Below are positions 22,309-35,134 of a DNA stretch of 64,000 nt, in pieces (the stretch's first letter is position 1; each line of letters begins with the position of its first letter). Below the pieces are notes generated by a model that was not told where the DNA came from, ran no database searches, and saw nothing but the letters and a program-made list of their open reading frames with translations. Position numbers and translations under genes: made by a program. Where the stretch lies: positions 7,833,001 to 7,897,000 of the forward strand of contig JANTQA010000036.1 in NCBI GenBank assembly GCA_027625915.1. The letters run 5' to 3'. The stretch comes from Anaeramoeba flamelloides. Taxonomy: Eukaryota; Metamonada; Anaeramoebidae.

Positions 22309-24615
22309 TTAAATTTGTAATTCATTTTGTTGATTATTAGAATTCTCATTTGAAGGGAATATACCAAAAAGTTTTTCATAGGCAATAGTAAGAATGATCA
22401 ACCCAAAAGGAATCGAAAAGAGGATCCCAATTCCAAAAAACAGGCCACCGATGACATTGAGGCCCAAGATTAATAGACAGAAGAACATTGTTTCAAAGAA
22501 ATTTTTATTCACGATTTTAAATGAAAGCGAAAGGGAATAAAAAAATTTAAATCTGGAATGGTTATTGACCCAAAAAGGAATTGACCAAATTAAAACAACA
22601 TTTAAATAATATTGTGAAAATGTTAAAATGAGTGGTGATATGAAGGGGATAAACGTAATGGCATCCTGGAGTATCTTGATTAAAAGCACGCCAACGAAGG
22701 GGTTTTTCCCGGTATTAAAAGTTTTAAAGATATCAAAATATGCAATTTTTTTGAGATTTTGGTCTTCTGAATTATAATAGTTTTCAACAGCTACAAAAGC
22801 AATTTTATATCCAGAAACATAAAAAAATGATGTGAAAATTATTGTGCATATTTTGATAATTATTCGTTGGTAAATTGGTAATTTCTTGCTTAAAAAACTA
22901 TTTGATACACTATCGTTTTCATTTGCAGAATCACCGCTCCCATATATAATTTTATGGATTTCGTTTTCATCGTAATCGTTTACTTTGGGCTTTTCCTTTG
23001 AAACATTTAAAAATACATTTCCAAAGCTTTTGAAAGACTTTATTATTGATCCAATTTCATTTTTCATTTGTTGATAAATTGCTTTTATTGTTTTACTTTT
23101 TAGTTTATTGTTACTATCATCTTCATTTGCATTATCATCTGTATCGGCATTCACATTACCCTCTGTATTATCGTTGTCCTTTCCTTTCCCGTCACCGCCG
23201 AATTTTAAAGTTAACACAAAATTATCAAAAAAATGTGATTTGAAATTGGTTATTAATTCATTTTCTCTTTCATTTTCATTTTCGTTTTTTAAATATTTAA
23301 TATTTATTACTATACTTTGGATCCAACTTCTAAAAAGGGATTTTTCTCGATAATTTTTAACAAAGTTATTGATTAGTTCTTTTTGGTTCAAATTGTTTTC
23401 ATTTTCTTTTTTAAATTCAAACCATTTATTTAAAAAATTTTTCCATATAATATCATGATTTATTTTTTTTCTCAGAATTTGAAAAAAGAATCCTTTTTGA
23501 TTTTGATCTTTTTCTGTTGTGATTTGGTCCCATTTTAAGTAATTTATTTTAACTTTTTCAAATTTTGATTGTACTTCCATGGTATTGGATTTTAAAAATT
23601 CTTGAAAATATTCATAAAATAATGATATTTCTTCTTCATTCAAAACAATTTTGTTTTTTTTTAGAGTTTTAATTTGCTTTTGATTTTTGTTTTGGTTTAT
23701 GTTTTGGTTTATATTTTGGTTTTGGTTTTGGTGATCATTATGATTCTGGCTCTTTAAATTTTCTAGTGATCGTTTAAAAGTTAATAAAATTTGTTTTTCA
23801 TTTTTTTCAAATTTAAGCCACTCATAAAATAAATTTTTAATTTCCAGAACATCTTGATTCGTCAAATGGGATTGAATAAATAACTGGACACTTTCAATGC
23901 GTTCTAATTGGTTTTCTCTTTCTGATTTTGATCCTTGTAAAAATATATGCCATAAATTTGCACTCAAAATTTTTTTATCTTGGTTTTGTTCGTTTGTCTG
24001 CGGAATGGTTTTACTTTTTTGATTATAATTTCCAAACCTCATCAAATTATCGCTTCCCATTCCGTTTACATTCCCATTTAATTTCCCATTTATGTTATTA
24101 TTCAAATTCTCTTCGTTTTGTTCTTGCAGTGTATCATTTGAATTGTTTGGTATCTTGAGTAACACCCCTAAAAAGCTATAAAGAACGATAGCAATTAAAA
24201 ATACTGTGGCAATTATGGCAAAAAGTACTTTGTAGTGTTGTTTAAAAATACTCCAACTGTCAACGATAAACTGGTTTGAATTTAAATGGTAGTTTCTGTC
24301 TTTAATCCATTGGACATATTCATTTGGGTTTGATGAAAATTCTTCCCCGTTACTATTGTGATACACTTGGTAACGCTCTTGATTTTCGTTAGCAAGTACA
24401 TCGTTCTGATTTAAGTGTGTGTTATTATTGTTGTTTGGAAGGAACGTGCTTGTAAGAAGCGGGTCATTATTTAATGGGTTTTGTAACAGATTTTCATTCG
24501 TGTCATTTTGCTGTGATCGCAAGGTTGCGAACAGATCATTGGAATTGTATATTTCGTTGTCCTCAGATCCTATTTTCTCTTCGTTTGAGTCCTGGTTTAA
24601 TGGTTGGTAGCTCAT
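22309..24615 (-). CDS. 768-residue multi-pass membrane protein, DUF975-like C-terminus
   Basis: The start ATG is at 24613-24615; the frame stays open slightly upstream but without another ATG. Residues 1-110 are Asn/Gln/Asp-rich and hydrophilic. A first membrane segment (~129-153) follows the phrase DSWSIFKQHYKVLFAI. Residues ~160-585 are a very hydrophilic, Lys/Asn/Glu-rich region with NQN repeats and an acidic Asp/Asn block. The last ~180 residues have four or five hydrophobic segments, ending in an FFGIGILFSIPFGLIILTIA helix and AYEKLFG. That combination (a 'lumped' Trp-x-x-x-Phe start, then GIG...IP...AY at the end) recalls bacterial DUF975/DUF2189-type integral membrane proteins. Here the fold would be interrupted after its first helix by ~430 polar residues. 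This is inference from pattern, not a confirmed family. Intronless. Confidence 0.75.
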   Translation of the reverse strand: MSYQPLNQDSNEEKIGSEDNEIYNSNDLFATLRSQQNDTNENLLQNPLNNDPLLTSTFLPNNNNNTHLNQNDVLANENQERYQVYHNSNGEEFSSNPNEYVQWIKDRNYHLNSNQFIVDSWSIFKQHYKVLFAIIATVFLIAIVLYSFLGVLLKIPNNSNDTLQEQNEENLNNNINGKLNGNVNGMGSDNLMRFGNYNQKSKTIPQTNEQNQDKKILSANLWHIFLQGSKSERENQLERIESVQLFIQSHLTNQDVLEIKNLFYEWLKFEKNEKQILLTFKRSLENLKSQNHNDHQNQNQNINQNINQNKNQKQIKTLKKNKIVLNEEEISLFYEYFQEFLKSNTMEVQSKFEKVKINYLKWDQITTEKDQNQKGFFFQILRKKINHDIIWKNFLNKWFEFKKENENNLNQKELINNFVKNYREKSLFRSWIQSIVINIKYLKNENENERENELITNFKSHFFDNFVLTLKFGGDGKGKDNDNTEGNVNADTDDNANEDDSNNKLKSKTIKAIYQQMKNEIGSIIKSFKSFGNVFLNVSKEKPKVNDYDENEIHKIIYGSGDSANENDSVSNSFLSKKLPIYQRIIIKICTIIFTSFFYVSGYKIAFVAVENYYNSEDQNLKKIAYFDIFKTFNTGKNPFVGVLLIKILQDAITFIPFISPLILTFSQYYLNVVLIWSIPFWVNNHSRFKFFYSLSLSFKIVNKNFFETMFFCLLILGLNVIGGLFFGIGILFSIPFGLIILTIAYEKLFGIFPSNENSNNQQNELQI

Positions 24616-25119
24616 GTAAGTAAATTTCGATTTTTGTTTTTTAAACAAGTAAGTTGCAAAGGTTGTCTGCGGTTGGTTTCCGAAAGCGTTAGGTTTTATT
24701 TATTTTACAAATTTGGAGAAGTTAAAGTAAATAAAAAATGATTACTTTACAGATACCGATTAGTCACCTGACTTAAGACACTCTTGTATCTGAAATGGAT
24801 TACAAGTGTCAAAAACAGATTTGAGTTCAAATAGATTTTGAAAATGCTAATTAACAAAAATAAATTACACCACAACTTAACACAACAAAGAGAATTTTTG
24901 AATTTTAAAAACACACCTCCTGAAAAAAGAATCAACTGTTTTGTTTGAAGATACAATTATGAAAAAAAAAAATGAAAGTTATTTTTGATTCTGTTTTCTG
25001 ACAAATCGTGATTGTTAAGAAGGGACAAAAAGACCAACTGGTCCTTCAATAATGGTCTTAAAGGAATACAAAATTGTTCTTCAATTGGTACCAAAAAATA
25101 GAGAATTGAAAAAATAATG

Positions 25120-26200
25120 GGTGTGTAATTGAATGTCAATCAAGTCGTCCTGAATGGTTCAACTACTTCTAAAAATCCGAATTAGTAAAGTCGTACTATT
25201 TGTTGAAATCATCAATTCTAAATGATCATGATTTCTGTTACAATTTCAAGAATTTCAGAATAAAATATGCAATTTGTCACAAATTTAAAAATGAGAATTA
25301 TCAATATTCAGACTACAGAGTAAAAAATGATCTTTCTTACATTTGTCTCCAAATGTAGATTAGTTGCTCAAAAATTCAATATTTTTAAAAAATTAAATAA
25401 TTAACGATTCGAATATTTGTACACTATTCTTTTCAAATACTGAGAAACTATTGATAAAACAATTCCCCTTCTAAAATGGGAATAAAAACAACCAGTCTTT
25501 CGAGTTTTTTAATTAATAATTATTGATTTAATCTTTGATTTAAAAATTAAAAAAATAATAACTTTTGGAAATTGGAAATAAGTATTATAAACTGTTATAC
25601 TATTATTTGGAGTTTTTCTTTTCGAATTTGTAAAAGGACTTAAAAATCAACAGTCAAAATTCAAATGTGAATTGTAATCACTCTTAAAAAAAACCCAATA
25701 ATTTACATTCAATATTCCTAAAAAAAGATTTGGTTAAAGTTATTTGAACCATAAAAAAACCTATTTAGTTTATCTTTAAGTAATACGATCTTTAATGATC
25801 TGGAAGCAAGTCGTAAAGTTAATTCTTTATTTTATTTACTTTCTAAAGCGATAGCCATCCCCAAAGGAGAAGTTTAAGATTAAAGTATGTTGTTGTTGTG
25901 TGTAAATCACATTTGTTCTAAATGGATCAAATGTCTCTAAAAATTCGATTAGTTAGGGAGTACTATTTATTGATCTTCATCAATTAAAAATGATCTTAGT
26001 ATTAAACCCAAAGAATTTTTAAAAAAAATCTAATTTTTACCACAAATTTAAAGGTTGAACTATCAATATTCAGACTCCAAGGTTGCAAAACAAATTTCTT
26101 AAATTTGTATTTATATGTAGATTAGTTACTAAAAAATTCAATTCTTTTAAAAAATTAAATAATTAACAAATAGATTTTTTTGACAATTATTTCAGAAATC
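25120..26200. repeat. Diverged direct duplication, ~760 bp apart
   Basis: Copies at about 25120-25450 and 25893-26200 share the ordered blocks GTACTATTT(G/A)TTGA, TATCAATATTCAGACT and CAAAAATTCAAT / AAAAAATTCAATTC, and AAAAAATTAAATAATTAAC. No terminal motif or primer-binding site suggests a transposon; this is probably an old segmental duplication. Confidence 0.55.
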
Positions 26201-27130
26201 TTGTAAATATATTGATGATACAATTAGCTTTATAAAAAGGAAACAAAATTAATAAGTATTTAGGGTTTTTTGGGGTATAACATTAATATCAATATTGGTA
26301 AAATTGAAAATTTTCATATTTTTGAAGAGTTTCTAGATTATTATTATTTGTATAAAAGTTTTTAATGATTTTTAATAATTGTGATCGGAAAATAAGATTA
26401 TTTAGTGATTGTGTAGTATTTCATTATTTAAATTCTCGAAAATCCAAAATCTTGAAATCATCAATACAAAATATTTTTAAATTTTTTTTTAAAACCCAAT
26501 TTTAACACAAAATGTTAATTGGAATTTTTTTTTCTTAAAACAAGTGGAAAAAGTCTAATTGGCCTCTTAATTATTATTTTTTTTTCTAAAACCTAGCTAA
26601 AATTTTAAAGAATATCATCAAAACCACCCAAAAATACTCTAAAATACTATAATATACCCTAGAAAAACCTTAACCTACCCGTAAAGGGGTTTTTAAATAC
26701 ACACAGAAAATATATTTCAATGGAATTTATAATTTTGCGAAAAAAACGAAAATTTGAGCAGATTTAAAATTTAATAATTTTCCCTTTTCAATAGCTATAT
26801 CAGTATCTATTTTTAATATTTTAAATTATATTCAACAACATATCTGTAAAAAATGAAGAAAAATAAATAAATAATTTATTTAACCAATATTTTAAAATTT
26901 AGGTAATTCAGATTGTTTATACTAGACCAATTTACATTTGGGTTAAAAATATACAATTATAAAAAAAAAATAATAACAAAATATACAAATCCTTTGATTA
27001 ATGTACCTAATAGTGAAATATACAAAATAAACTATTCAAATTAAATTTTTGTTTAATAAACATATGTGAATTATGAAAATTTCAAATTTGACTTGAATAA
27101 AAAGAAATTTAAATCTAAAAATAGAATATA

Positions 27131-27323
27131 ACATTCAGTTCCACGTTTGAGGTACACACTTTTAACGAAATTTAAGGCACAAAAAAATCTTAAATTAAAG
27201 CACAGAATTTGGAATTTTTTTTAGAATTTATTTTACTAGAATCTGAATTTTGTGCCTTAATTTGAGCTTTTTATTGTGCCCTAAATTTCGTTGCAATTTG
27301 TGCCTCAAAAGTGGAACTGACTG
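27131..27323. mobile_element. Family A MITE, copy 2
   Basis: The right end GTGGAACTGACTG is followed by TA, and the left end CATTCAGTTCCACGTTTGAG is slightly altered. The interior has the family's TTTGTGCCTTAATTTGAG block. Confidence 0.75.
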
Positions 27324-28647
27324 TATTCAAAAATTATAACTCACCTAAAAATGATATTGAAAGTTTTTTTAAGAGTTTATTCCATATTCTTATAAAATTT
27401 AATTTCAATTTTTAGATCATAATCATTTTTTCTAATTTCTTCATTTTTTTTTTCTTTTTCTTTTTGTTTGCTATAATTTCTTTTTTTTTTTTCCAAAGAT
27501 TAAGTGAGGAAAAAAATACTATTGAAAAGAAAAATAATTATTTGGAAAATTGAGATAATTTAATATCTATTTAAAATAAATTTAATTAATTGTAAAATGT
27601 CATCTTTTCACCCTTTTTAAGTGAACTTTTAGCAATAAAAAAATGTATAATGATCATTTCAAAAATTGCGAATCACTTTTTTTTTTTCGTTTTTGGTTTT
27701 ATTTTTTATTTATTTTTTTGAAATCACCTTTTTATATATTTATAATGGTAAAAAAATGAAATAATGATCAGATTTAATAATAAACTATTCTTGAACACTA
27801 AATTATGTATATAAATACCCAATTTACATTTTAAAATTTATTATTTCAAGTGAGAAAATTTTTTGAAAAAAGAGTTTATTATAATAAATAGTTGTTTCTT
27901 ATCTTGAAAAATTACAATAAATTAAATCAAGTTTTAAACTTAAAAAAATATTGGAATATTTAAAACTTCTTAAAAATGGAGTTTATAATTATAATAAGTA
28001 TTTTAATTCTACTATCCAGTGAGAAGATTTGATATTTTCGAGTTTTCAGTCATTTTAAAAAATCGAAAAAAAATCTAAATAGAAAAAAAATTAAGAAAAC
28101 CCTATGATAATTGATTTTGATTTTGAAAATAACCGGAAAATTTATCATTTTTTTTCAATTCTTTTAAATTCTGGAAAACCAAACAACATTTCCACCCTCA
28201 ATTATTTATTAATTTTTTAATTCTGAAATTTTTCTAACCAATTTCTAGCATTTTCAAGTTCTTTGAAATACCAATTAATATTTTTAATTAAAGGCCAAAT
28301 TCCCAAAAAGGAAATTTGTTAATTATTTCATCCAAAAAATGGATTTTTAACATTTAAAATTAATTTAAACTGTCATCATATATTGTTCTTCTCCCAAAAT
28401 AAAATTATAATTATGTTTTAATAATGTGTGTTAATGGATGTGTGTTGATTAATAACCATTTTTTTTAATTTTTTACGAATCCAATTCTAATGATTAAAAA
28501 AAGTAAATCAAGATATAAAACACACGTTTTAAAATTAATTTGTATTTTTTTCTCGTTTGAAAATTGAATTTAATTGACTAACAATATATTTTTTATAAAT
28601 GAAAATCAATTTCCAATATAAAATCTTTGAAAAATTAAGAAAATTTA

Positions 28648-28839
28648 CAGTCAGTTTCACTTTAAAGGTACAAACTTTCACGAAAATTATTACACAATAA
28701 AAATCCCAATAAAGACACAAATTTCAAATTCTAGTAATAATTTATGAAAAAATAAATTTCAAATTTTGTGCCTTAATTTGCAGTTTTTTTGTGGGCAAAA
28801 TTCCATTGAAAGTTTGCATCTTAAATTTGAAACTCACTG
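28648..28839. mobile_element. Family A MITE, copy 3, diverged
   Basis: The left end CAGTCAGTTTCACTTTAAAG follows TA. The right end AAACTCACTG is mutated and the right TA is now CA. About 192 bp, and the most decayed of the left-intact copies. Confidence 0.7.
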
Positions 28840-31171
28840 CACATTAGAAATGAAATTTGTTATTTTTTTTTTCAAATTGAACCTATTTTTTCTATTTCTA
28901 TTTTATTTTTAAGATAAAATTTTTACTTAGTGGATAATATTTTTTTTAAAAAAATTTAAATCTTGCTATGATCTTGAAAAATTATTTTTTTATAATTTGT
29001 GTTTCGACTTATGAAATGAATGAGTTAACCCCATTTAAACAATTTATTAATTTGATTATTTTTTTTTGAAATTCAAAATTTACACGTTTTCAATATAATT
29101 AAAAATGATAACTATTATTTTTATGAAAAATAACTTAATACTGAAAATATGTACAAAATATTTTCATTTATAATTATTGTTGAATAGTCTTGATTTTTAA
29201 CGAAATTTTTTTATTTTGTTATTATTTTTAAGTTTTAATATTTCAATTTAAATTTCGGCAAATAAAACTAAATCAGGAATATAGGTGATTTAATAGATTA
29301 AAATTTGGTGGAAGCCATATTACCATTTATCAATAAATTTGAGATCTATAATGCAATTATTATTCTTTAAATTTTTTAAAAAAGTCAATTTTCTTTTTTT
29401 CAAAAAAACAAAAAAAAAAAAAAAATAAAGAATTTTTAATTTTGAAATTTTTTTCAAAAAACTGTTTGGCCTTATTCCTATAAATATATATAACAAATTA
29501 AATCATTTTTGTAAGAAAACAATTTATTTTGAAATCTGAGAATAAAAGTACCAAATTCCCAAATACTTATAAGAAAATTGTATTTTGAAAAATCAAATTT
29601 CATTTTAGAACAAAAAAATAATTTCAAAGTAAAATTTGTAAATGATTAACAAATTTAATTTTTATAAACACCCTTCTTAATAAAATAAAAATATTTTTCA
29701 ATTAGTTCACAAATTTTTTTTTTTTTTGGCTAAACAAATTATTTCAAAAAAAAAAAAAACAATCTAAAAATTAATATTTCTGGTAATAAAGATTTGGTAT
29801 TAATTAATAATGATGGTAATGATAATATACATGATAAAAAAGCGTTAGTATTGAAATAAATAATGTGAATTTAAAAGTTTTCTTTTTCCCATAAAAAAAA
29901 TGGATGAAAAAAAATGATCTCATTTCACTCTAAAACTTTCATTTTTTGGGTTTCTAAGTCTAGTAGAATTTTTTCTACTTTTAGACAAAATTTGTAAGTA
30001 AAGATATTACCACTAACATTTTTTAAAATATTGACCCTAGTTGTCAAGTGCAGGTTCATAAATTATTCTTTCAGTCTTGAAATAAGAGCTGTAAATATCT
30101 AAACATAGAGGAATTTTTAGAAACTACTTTGATTTTGGTCATATTTTTTTTAGAATAACCAACAATAAGGGAGAAATTGAGTGTTAGGAGTATCAAACCC
30201 AGACCTTTTTTTTTCTTCTTATTCTGATTCAAGATCTTGTTAATTAACTAAGGGTATACTACAGTAAAATTTATTCTGAAAGTAATCTCTTGATATTTTG
30301 AGAAATATTTCTTATTAAGAATTGAAATAGGATACATAATTTCTTAATTATCTATTTTTTTGGAATTTTTCTTAATTGTTTCAAAATTTTTGTATTCTTG
30401 AGGATGTTTTTCTCCAAATTTTTCCATAATTGTACCCATTTTTTGAAAAAAATTTTTACCATTAATCCTTCATTTTGAAGTATTTCTTTTTTAATATTAG
30501 AACTTTCAGAAACCAACACCATATTTTATGTAGTTTAGTTTCGAATTCTTTGATCATTTAATGTATAGTTCTTCTATAAAAAAGCAACACAGCTTTTTAT
30601 TTTGTTACATTCATTTTACCAATTCTTAACATTTTATTTCACCAACAGTTTTGACTTGAAACATGATTTGTACCAAGTAGGAACGGATTATATTAACATT
30701 ATGAGACACTGAAATGTTTTTTAAAATTGAATTTAACTTTATCAAGGCTAAACTTATAAACTTTTGATTGATTTAACCAAACACCCTTATCAAAAAAATT
30801 TCTTTTTGAATTTAATTAATAAAGTAAAATTTTAAGTTTCTGAATTGGATGCAATTTTTCTTTTACAATTGTTACGAGGGTATGAAAGCCACAAAATTAA
30901 AAATTGAATAATTTAGCAAATGACAGGTTTGCTGTTTCATTATTTAAAATCTTGATTTGTTCAGAATTAACATCGGTAGAAATTTGTTTTGATAAAACCT
31001 TGAGAATTTAAAAAAGGTAATGAACAAAGAGTACAGAATTCAGGGGGAAAATACCTCAAAGAACAAACCAACAAAACAAAATTCGGTTTTTTACTTGACT
31101 CGTTCATTTCTGGTGAATTTAAGAATTTGCCTCTTTTTTCATTTTTTTTTAATTCAAATTAAAAAGAGAAA

Positions 31172-34100
31172 ATGAGCTTTCGGAATTTTTCTTATTATTT
31201 TTTCTTTTTCTTATTTATTTCGCAGTTGCTCGCCAAGGATCCGTGTTCGATTTCTTTGAATTCTATTATTTCCTATTCACAATTAAATGAATGTTTTTCA
31301 AAGGTTGAAAATGCCCCTCTGAATCAGCAAAAAGTTGTCGATACGACATTAGGTGTCTTAGAGCAGTATGTCTTTAAGGACATTGTACAAAACTCTGGAA
31401 GCCCATATAACATCAAGGTCAATTTGGTTTCAGAATTAGAAAAAATTAGATCGTCCGATTATAACAAGGATTTTGATATGCACCAAGCAATCAATTCACT
31501 GCTTGCGGAGTTGTTAGATCCACACACAATGTATTTCAAGCCTTCGTGTTACTCTTCTTTTTGGATTCTTAATCCCTTTCAAATTACTGCGTTTCCAAGT
31601 CCTGTAGAAAACGAAGACCCACTCATCTATATTACCGGAACAAATTTTGATAACTCAACCGATTTTATTAATTTTTATCAGGGAATTACAGGTATCGACA
31701 TCAAACCCTTTGTGGGCAAACAAGTTGAAGCAATTAATGGTATCAATGCTTGGGACTACATCGTCACAGAGTCAAAAAAAGTCTGGGTTTCAAAAGACCT
31801 TTCCTCTCAGATCAACGAATATCTCGCATTAGATTGGAACCAGAGACATCTAGCTTTCGAGTCAGTACCCTCACACAAAAACATATATTTAACAATAGAA
31901 GAAGAACAGTTTCCCTTTGAGTATGTTGCGTTTTCAACAAACTCTTTTGATGACTCAGACAATTTTAAACAAATCTGTTTAAGTAAGTTTGCAACTTTTA
32001 ACTTTTCTTTTTTTTTTTTTTTTTTAATTTTTTTTTTTATGTTTGTTAAAACAAACAGTTTCTATCTGAAGAACTTTTTTGTTAAAAAAAGCATAAAAAA
32101 GAAATTCTTTGAGCAAAGTTGATAACCCTGCAATATTATTCTATTCCAATCTTAGAAGTTTAAATTACTGAAAAGTAAACAAAAATCGAGTGTTTTATAA
32201 GATTCATTTATAATTTCATATTTTGAATCTGTAATCTCAAAATTCAAAAAACGACGCAGCTGGGACAATGCCGAGAATTAAATGAAAAGCGAGAAACGAA
32301 AAAAAAAAGAGAAGTTTTCCAAAAATTGCTATATCTCTCAATTTCGCAATTAAATTTTGAATTTTTGACAAAATTATTGTCTCACTTTTTTGACGTGTAC
32401 CAATTTTTTTTCACAATAGCTATTATTGAGGAGAGGCAATTCAACAAAATTACCCCCTATTTACCGTTAGGTTTATTTCAAAAGTGGCTAGTCTCTATTA
32501 TTTTTTTTATGACCAATTTTTATATAAGGATTCCTTATCTAGAAATATATTTAATATTGAAAATAAACAGGGTTTGTCAAATCTCAGTAATTGGTAAAAA
32601 ATTTTCTCAATCTCTATTAAAATTAGGTAAAAAAATTTAAGAGAGATTAGTCCCTTAAATTAAAAAAAAAATCGTTGTTAGCTTTTCCAGAATTTAAAAG
32701 AATTGAGTAAAATCTTTGATTATTCTCAATTCTTTTAAATTCTGGAAAACTGTCGTTAACTTTTTTTTAATTTGAGAAATAAAAAGAAAATTTTTTAAAT
32801 TAAAAAAAAAGCTAGGCACTTGACAGCACTCTACGACATTTGACGGCACTCTACTACACTTTACGGCACTTTCTGAAACCCTGGATTTATTTTGAGTTTT
32901 TTATCCTAGTTATAATGTAGGCAAGATTATAGCTCAAAAAAATTAAAATTTTTTCAAATTGATCTCTTGTTTGATTCAAATTTCCATTTTCTGTTTTTTT
33001 AAAATTTTCAACATACCAAATCAGGTAAAACGAATTTATCTACTTTGACTTTAATTTTAAAAACTGAATCTGAAAGCAATCCAATTTCTTGACTTCTTTG
33101 TTGATCTCCTTTTCCTTTAATTTGTTAGAAAATTTGAAAAACAAAGGATGCTTTTGAAATCGAAATTGAACAAAAAAACTTCAAATTGTAACACTAACCT
33201 ATAGTTGGGAAAATTCCAAAAAAAAACAATCCCAAATCGCACTAACTTTGAAGATCGGAAAAAATTCATTTGAAATTTTGAACTATTGAATTCTCAAACT
33301 TTTGCCAACATTAGAAATTCATTTCGACAATTTAGAAACTTTTGAAAAGGGACACTGAAGATGAGAATAGTTGTGTTTGTGGAACTTGTTTAATAATTAT
33401 AAAAAAAACTTCAAATAGCTTTTTTAAAACTTTTTTGTGATATGTCCTTAATAAAATTAAGCACTATGTTTTTCTGATTAATATTTTTCGAAATCTAGCT
33501 TCAAACTTAATTCAATCAACCACTGTGATAAATTTTTTTAGAATAAAAACACTCTCAACTTTTGAATATCAAAATTATTTTATGAAATTACTGTACACTT
33601 TTTTATTTTTTTTTTGAAAAATTGGGGTTGAGAAAAGTTTGAAATCAAAGAATAAGTTAATATATTAAATTAGAATGCTTTTCCAGAGAGTTTATCCTTT
33701 TAGTTTAACTTTTTTTTAATTTTACCATTTAAAACTAAAAAAAACATTTGAGGACCAAATTAGTCCCTTTTGTGAAAAGAAAATTCCCCATAATTTAGAA
33801 TTTGTTTTAGTAAATAAGTTAAAACAAGATACTGAATCTAAAAATATACATAATTTCAAGTGTGAATTCAATGATTTTGGCAAAAAATGTTTTCAAGAAT
33901 AAGTTAAATTGAAACTTTATTTATTTTTATTTTTTCATTTAGTTTTTTTAATTGTATTAATGGAAAGTATTTGACCAGTTTTCCATTTTTAGTGTTTTTT
34001 GGTTCGTAGGGACATATTATAAGAATCAAAACTTTTTTAAAGTTTTTTTTTTAAAAAAGCATATTTCTTCCAACTCCAACCACTATATTACATTTAAAGG

Positions 34101-35088
34101 TTTAGTCTACATTTTTTTAAAAGTTTATTTTTTGAAAAGTTTTTATTCGAAAAAAGTTCACTCTTTTCTTTTCTAAAACAGAAAACTTGATAAAAGTTTT
34201 AAAAAAGACAATCTCAAAAAAAAAAAAAAAAAAAAGTACTAATCTTTCTAAAATAGAAAACCTTAAAAAAGTTTTAATTCTTACAATAAATATAAAAAAT
34301 TACTCACTTTTTTAAAATGGATGTACATAGAAGGACATCAATTTTTCTAACTCTATTTCAAGAGATTTTCCAATGTGAAAATGGTCAACTTTCGCAAAAA
34401 TATCAAATCAAACTGCAATTCCTAAAATAGTATTAACTGATTCACTTAAAAATAAAAATTCAAATAAAAAAAACTTCCTTTTTACCAGACTAGTTCCCTA
34501 GTAACAAAAAAAAATGATCTCGACATAAAAATCACATAAAAAGTAAATTTCACCTATGTTCATTATGAAATTCTCAAATTTGGAAAATTGAAGATACTTT
34601 AAATTTTGATTCCAATTTATTTATTGTATTCTATTTGAATTCTCAGAATCAAATTTAATTTTTTGACTTAAACTTTGTTTCAGTCAAAGGATCCCAGCAT
34701 ATTTTTCAAATATCAATTATTTTTTATAATTAACCTTTAAAGACAAATAAGAAATAAATAATAATATACATCAAAGAATAGTTTAAAAACGTATGAAATA
34801 AAACTAAGATAATCAATAGATTTTCTTAAAAAATAGAACAACCCAAAATTCTTCGGTCACCTATTAAGAAAAACAACAATGTTCATTTTGATCTTCAATT
34901 AAAGATCAAATAAAAACCCAATAGAAATCAATATGATTTCTCTAGAATCATTTTCACTGTTTTAGTAACATTAGAATAACACGTTTTTGCCTAGTGGTTA
35001 TAGTTCTTGCAATAAAAAAAACCTTAATTTTCAACAAAAAAATACCGAATTCAAAAATATCTTTTTACCAATCTTTTAACATAAATCT

Positions 35089-35134
<46 letters not shown>

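Larger units (their letters stand above)
24616..31171. other. 6.5-kb divergent gene-poor region
   Basis: Separates two divergent starts: the membrane protein (minus) and the S41 protease (plus). It holds a diverged direct duplication (25120-25450 and 25893-26200) and two family A MITEs (27131, 28648). Otherwise it is A/T-rich DNA with frequent poly-A/T. Short frames at 24747-25139 and 28535-28720 look accidental; the latter overlaps a MITE. Confidence 0.55.

Noticed and set aside
23046-24610. Several plus-strand frames over the 768-residue membrane protein
   Set aside because: Antisense shadows of the minus-strand gene.
25120-26310. Direct repeats as LTRs of a retroelement
   Set aside because: No TG...CA ends, primer-binding site, polypurine tract or protein remnants lie between them, and the spacing is too short.
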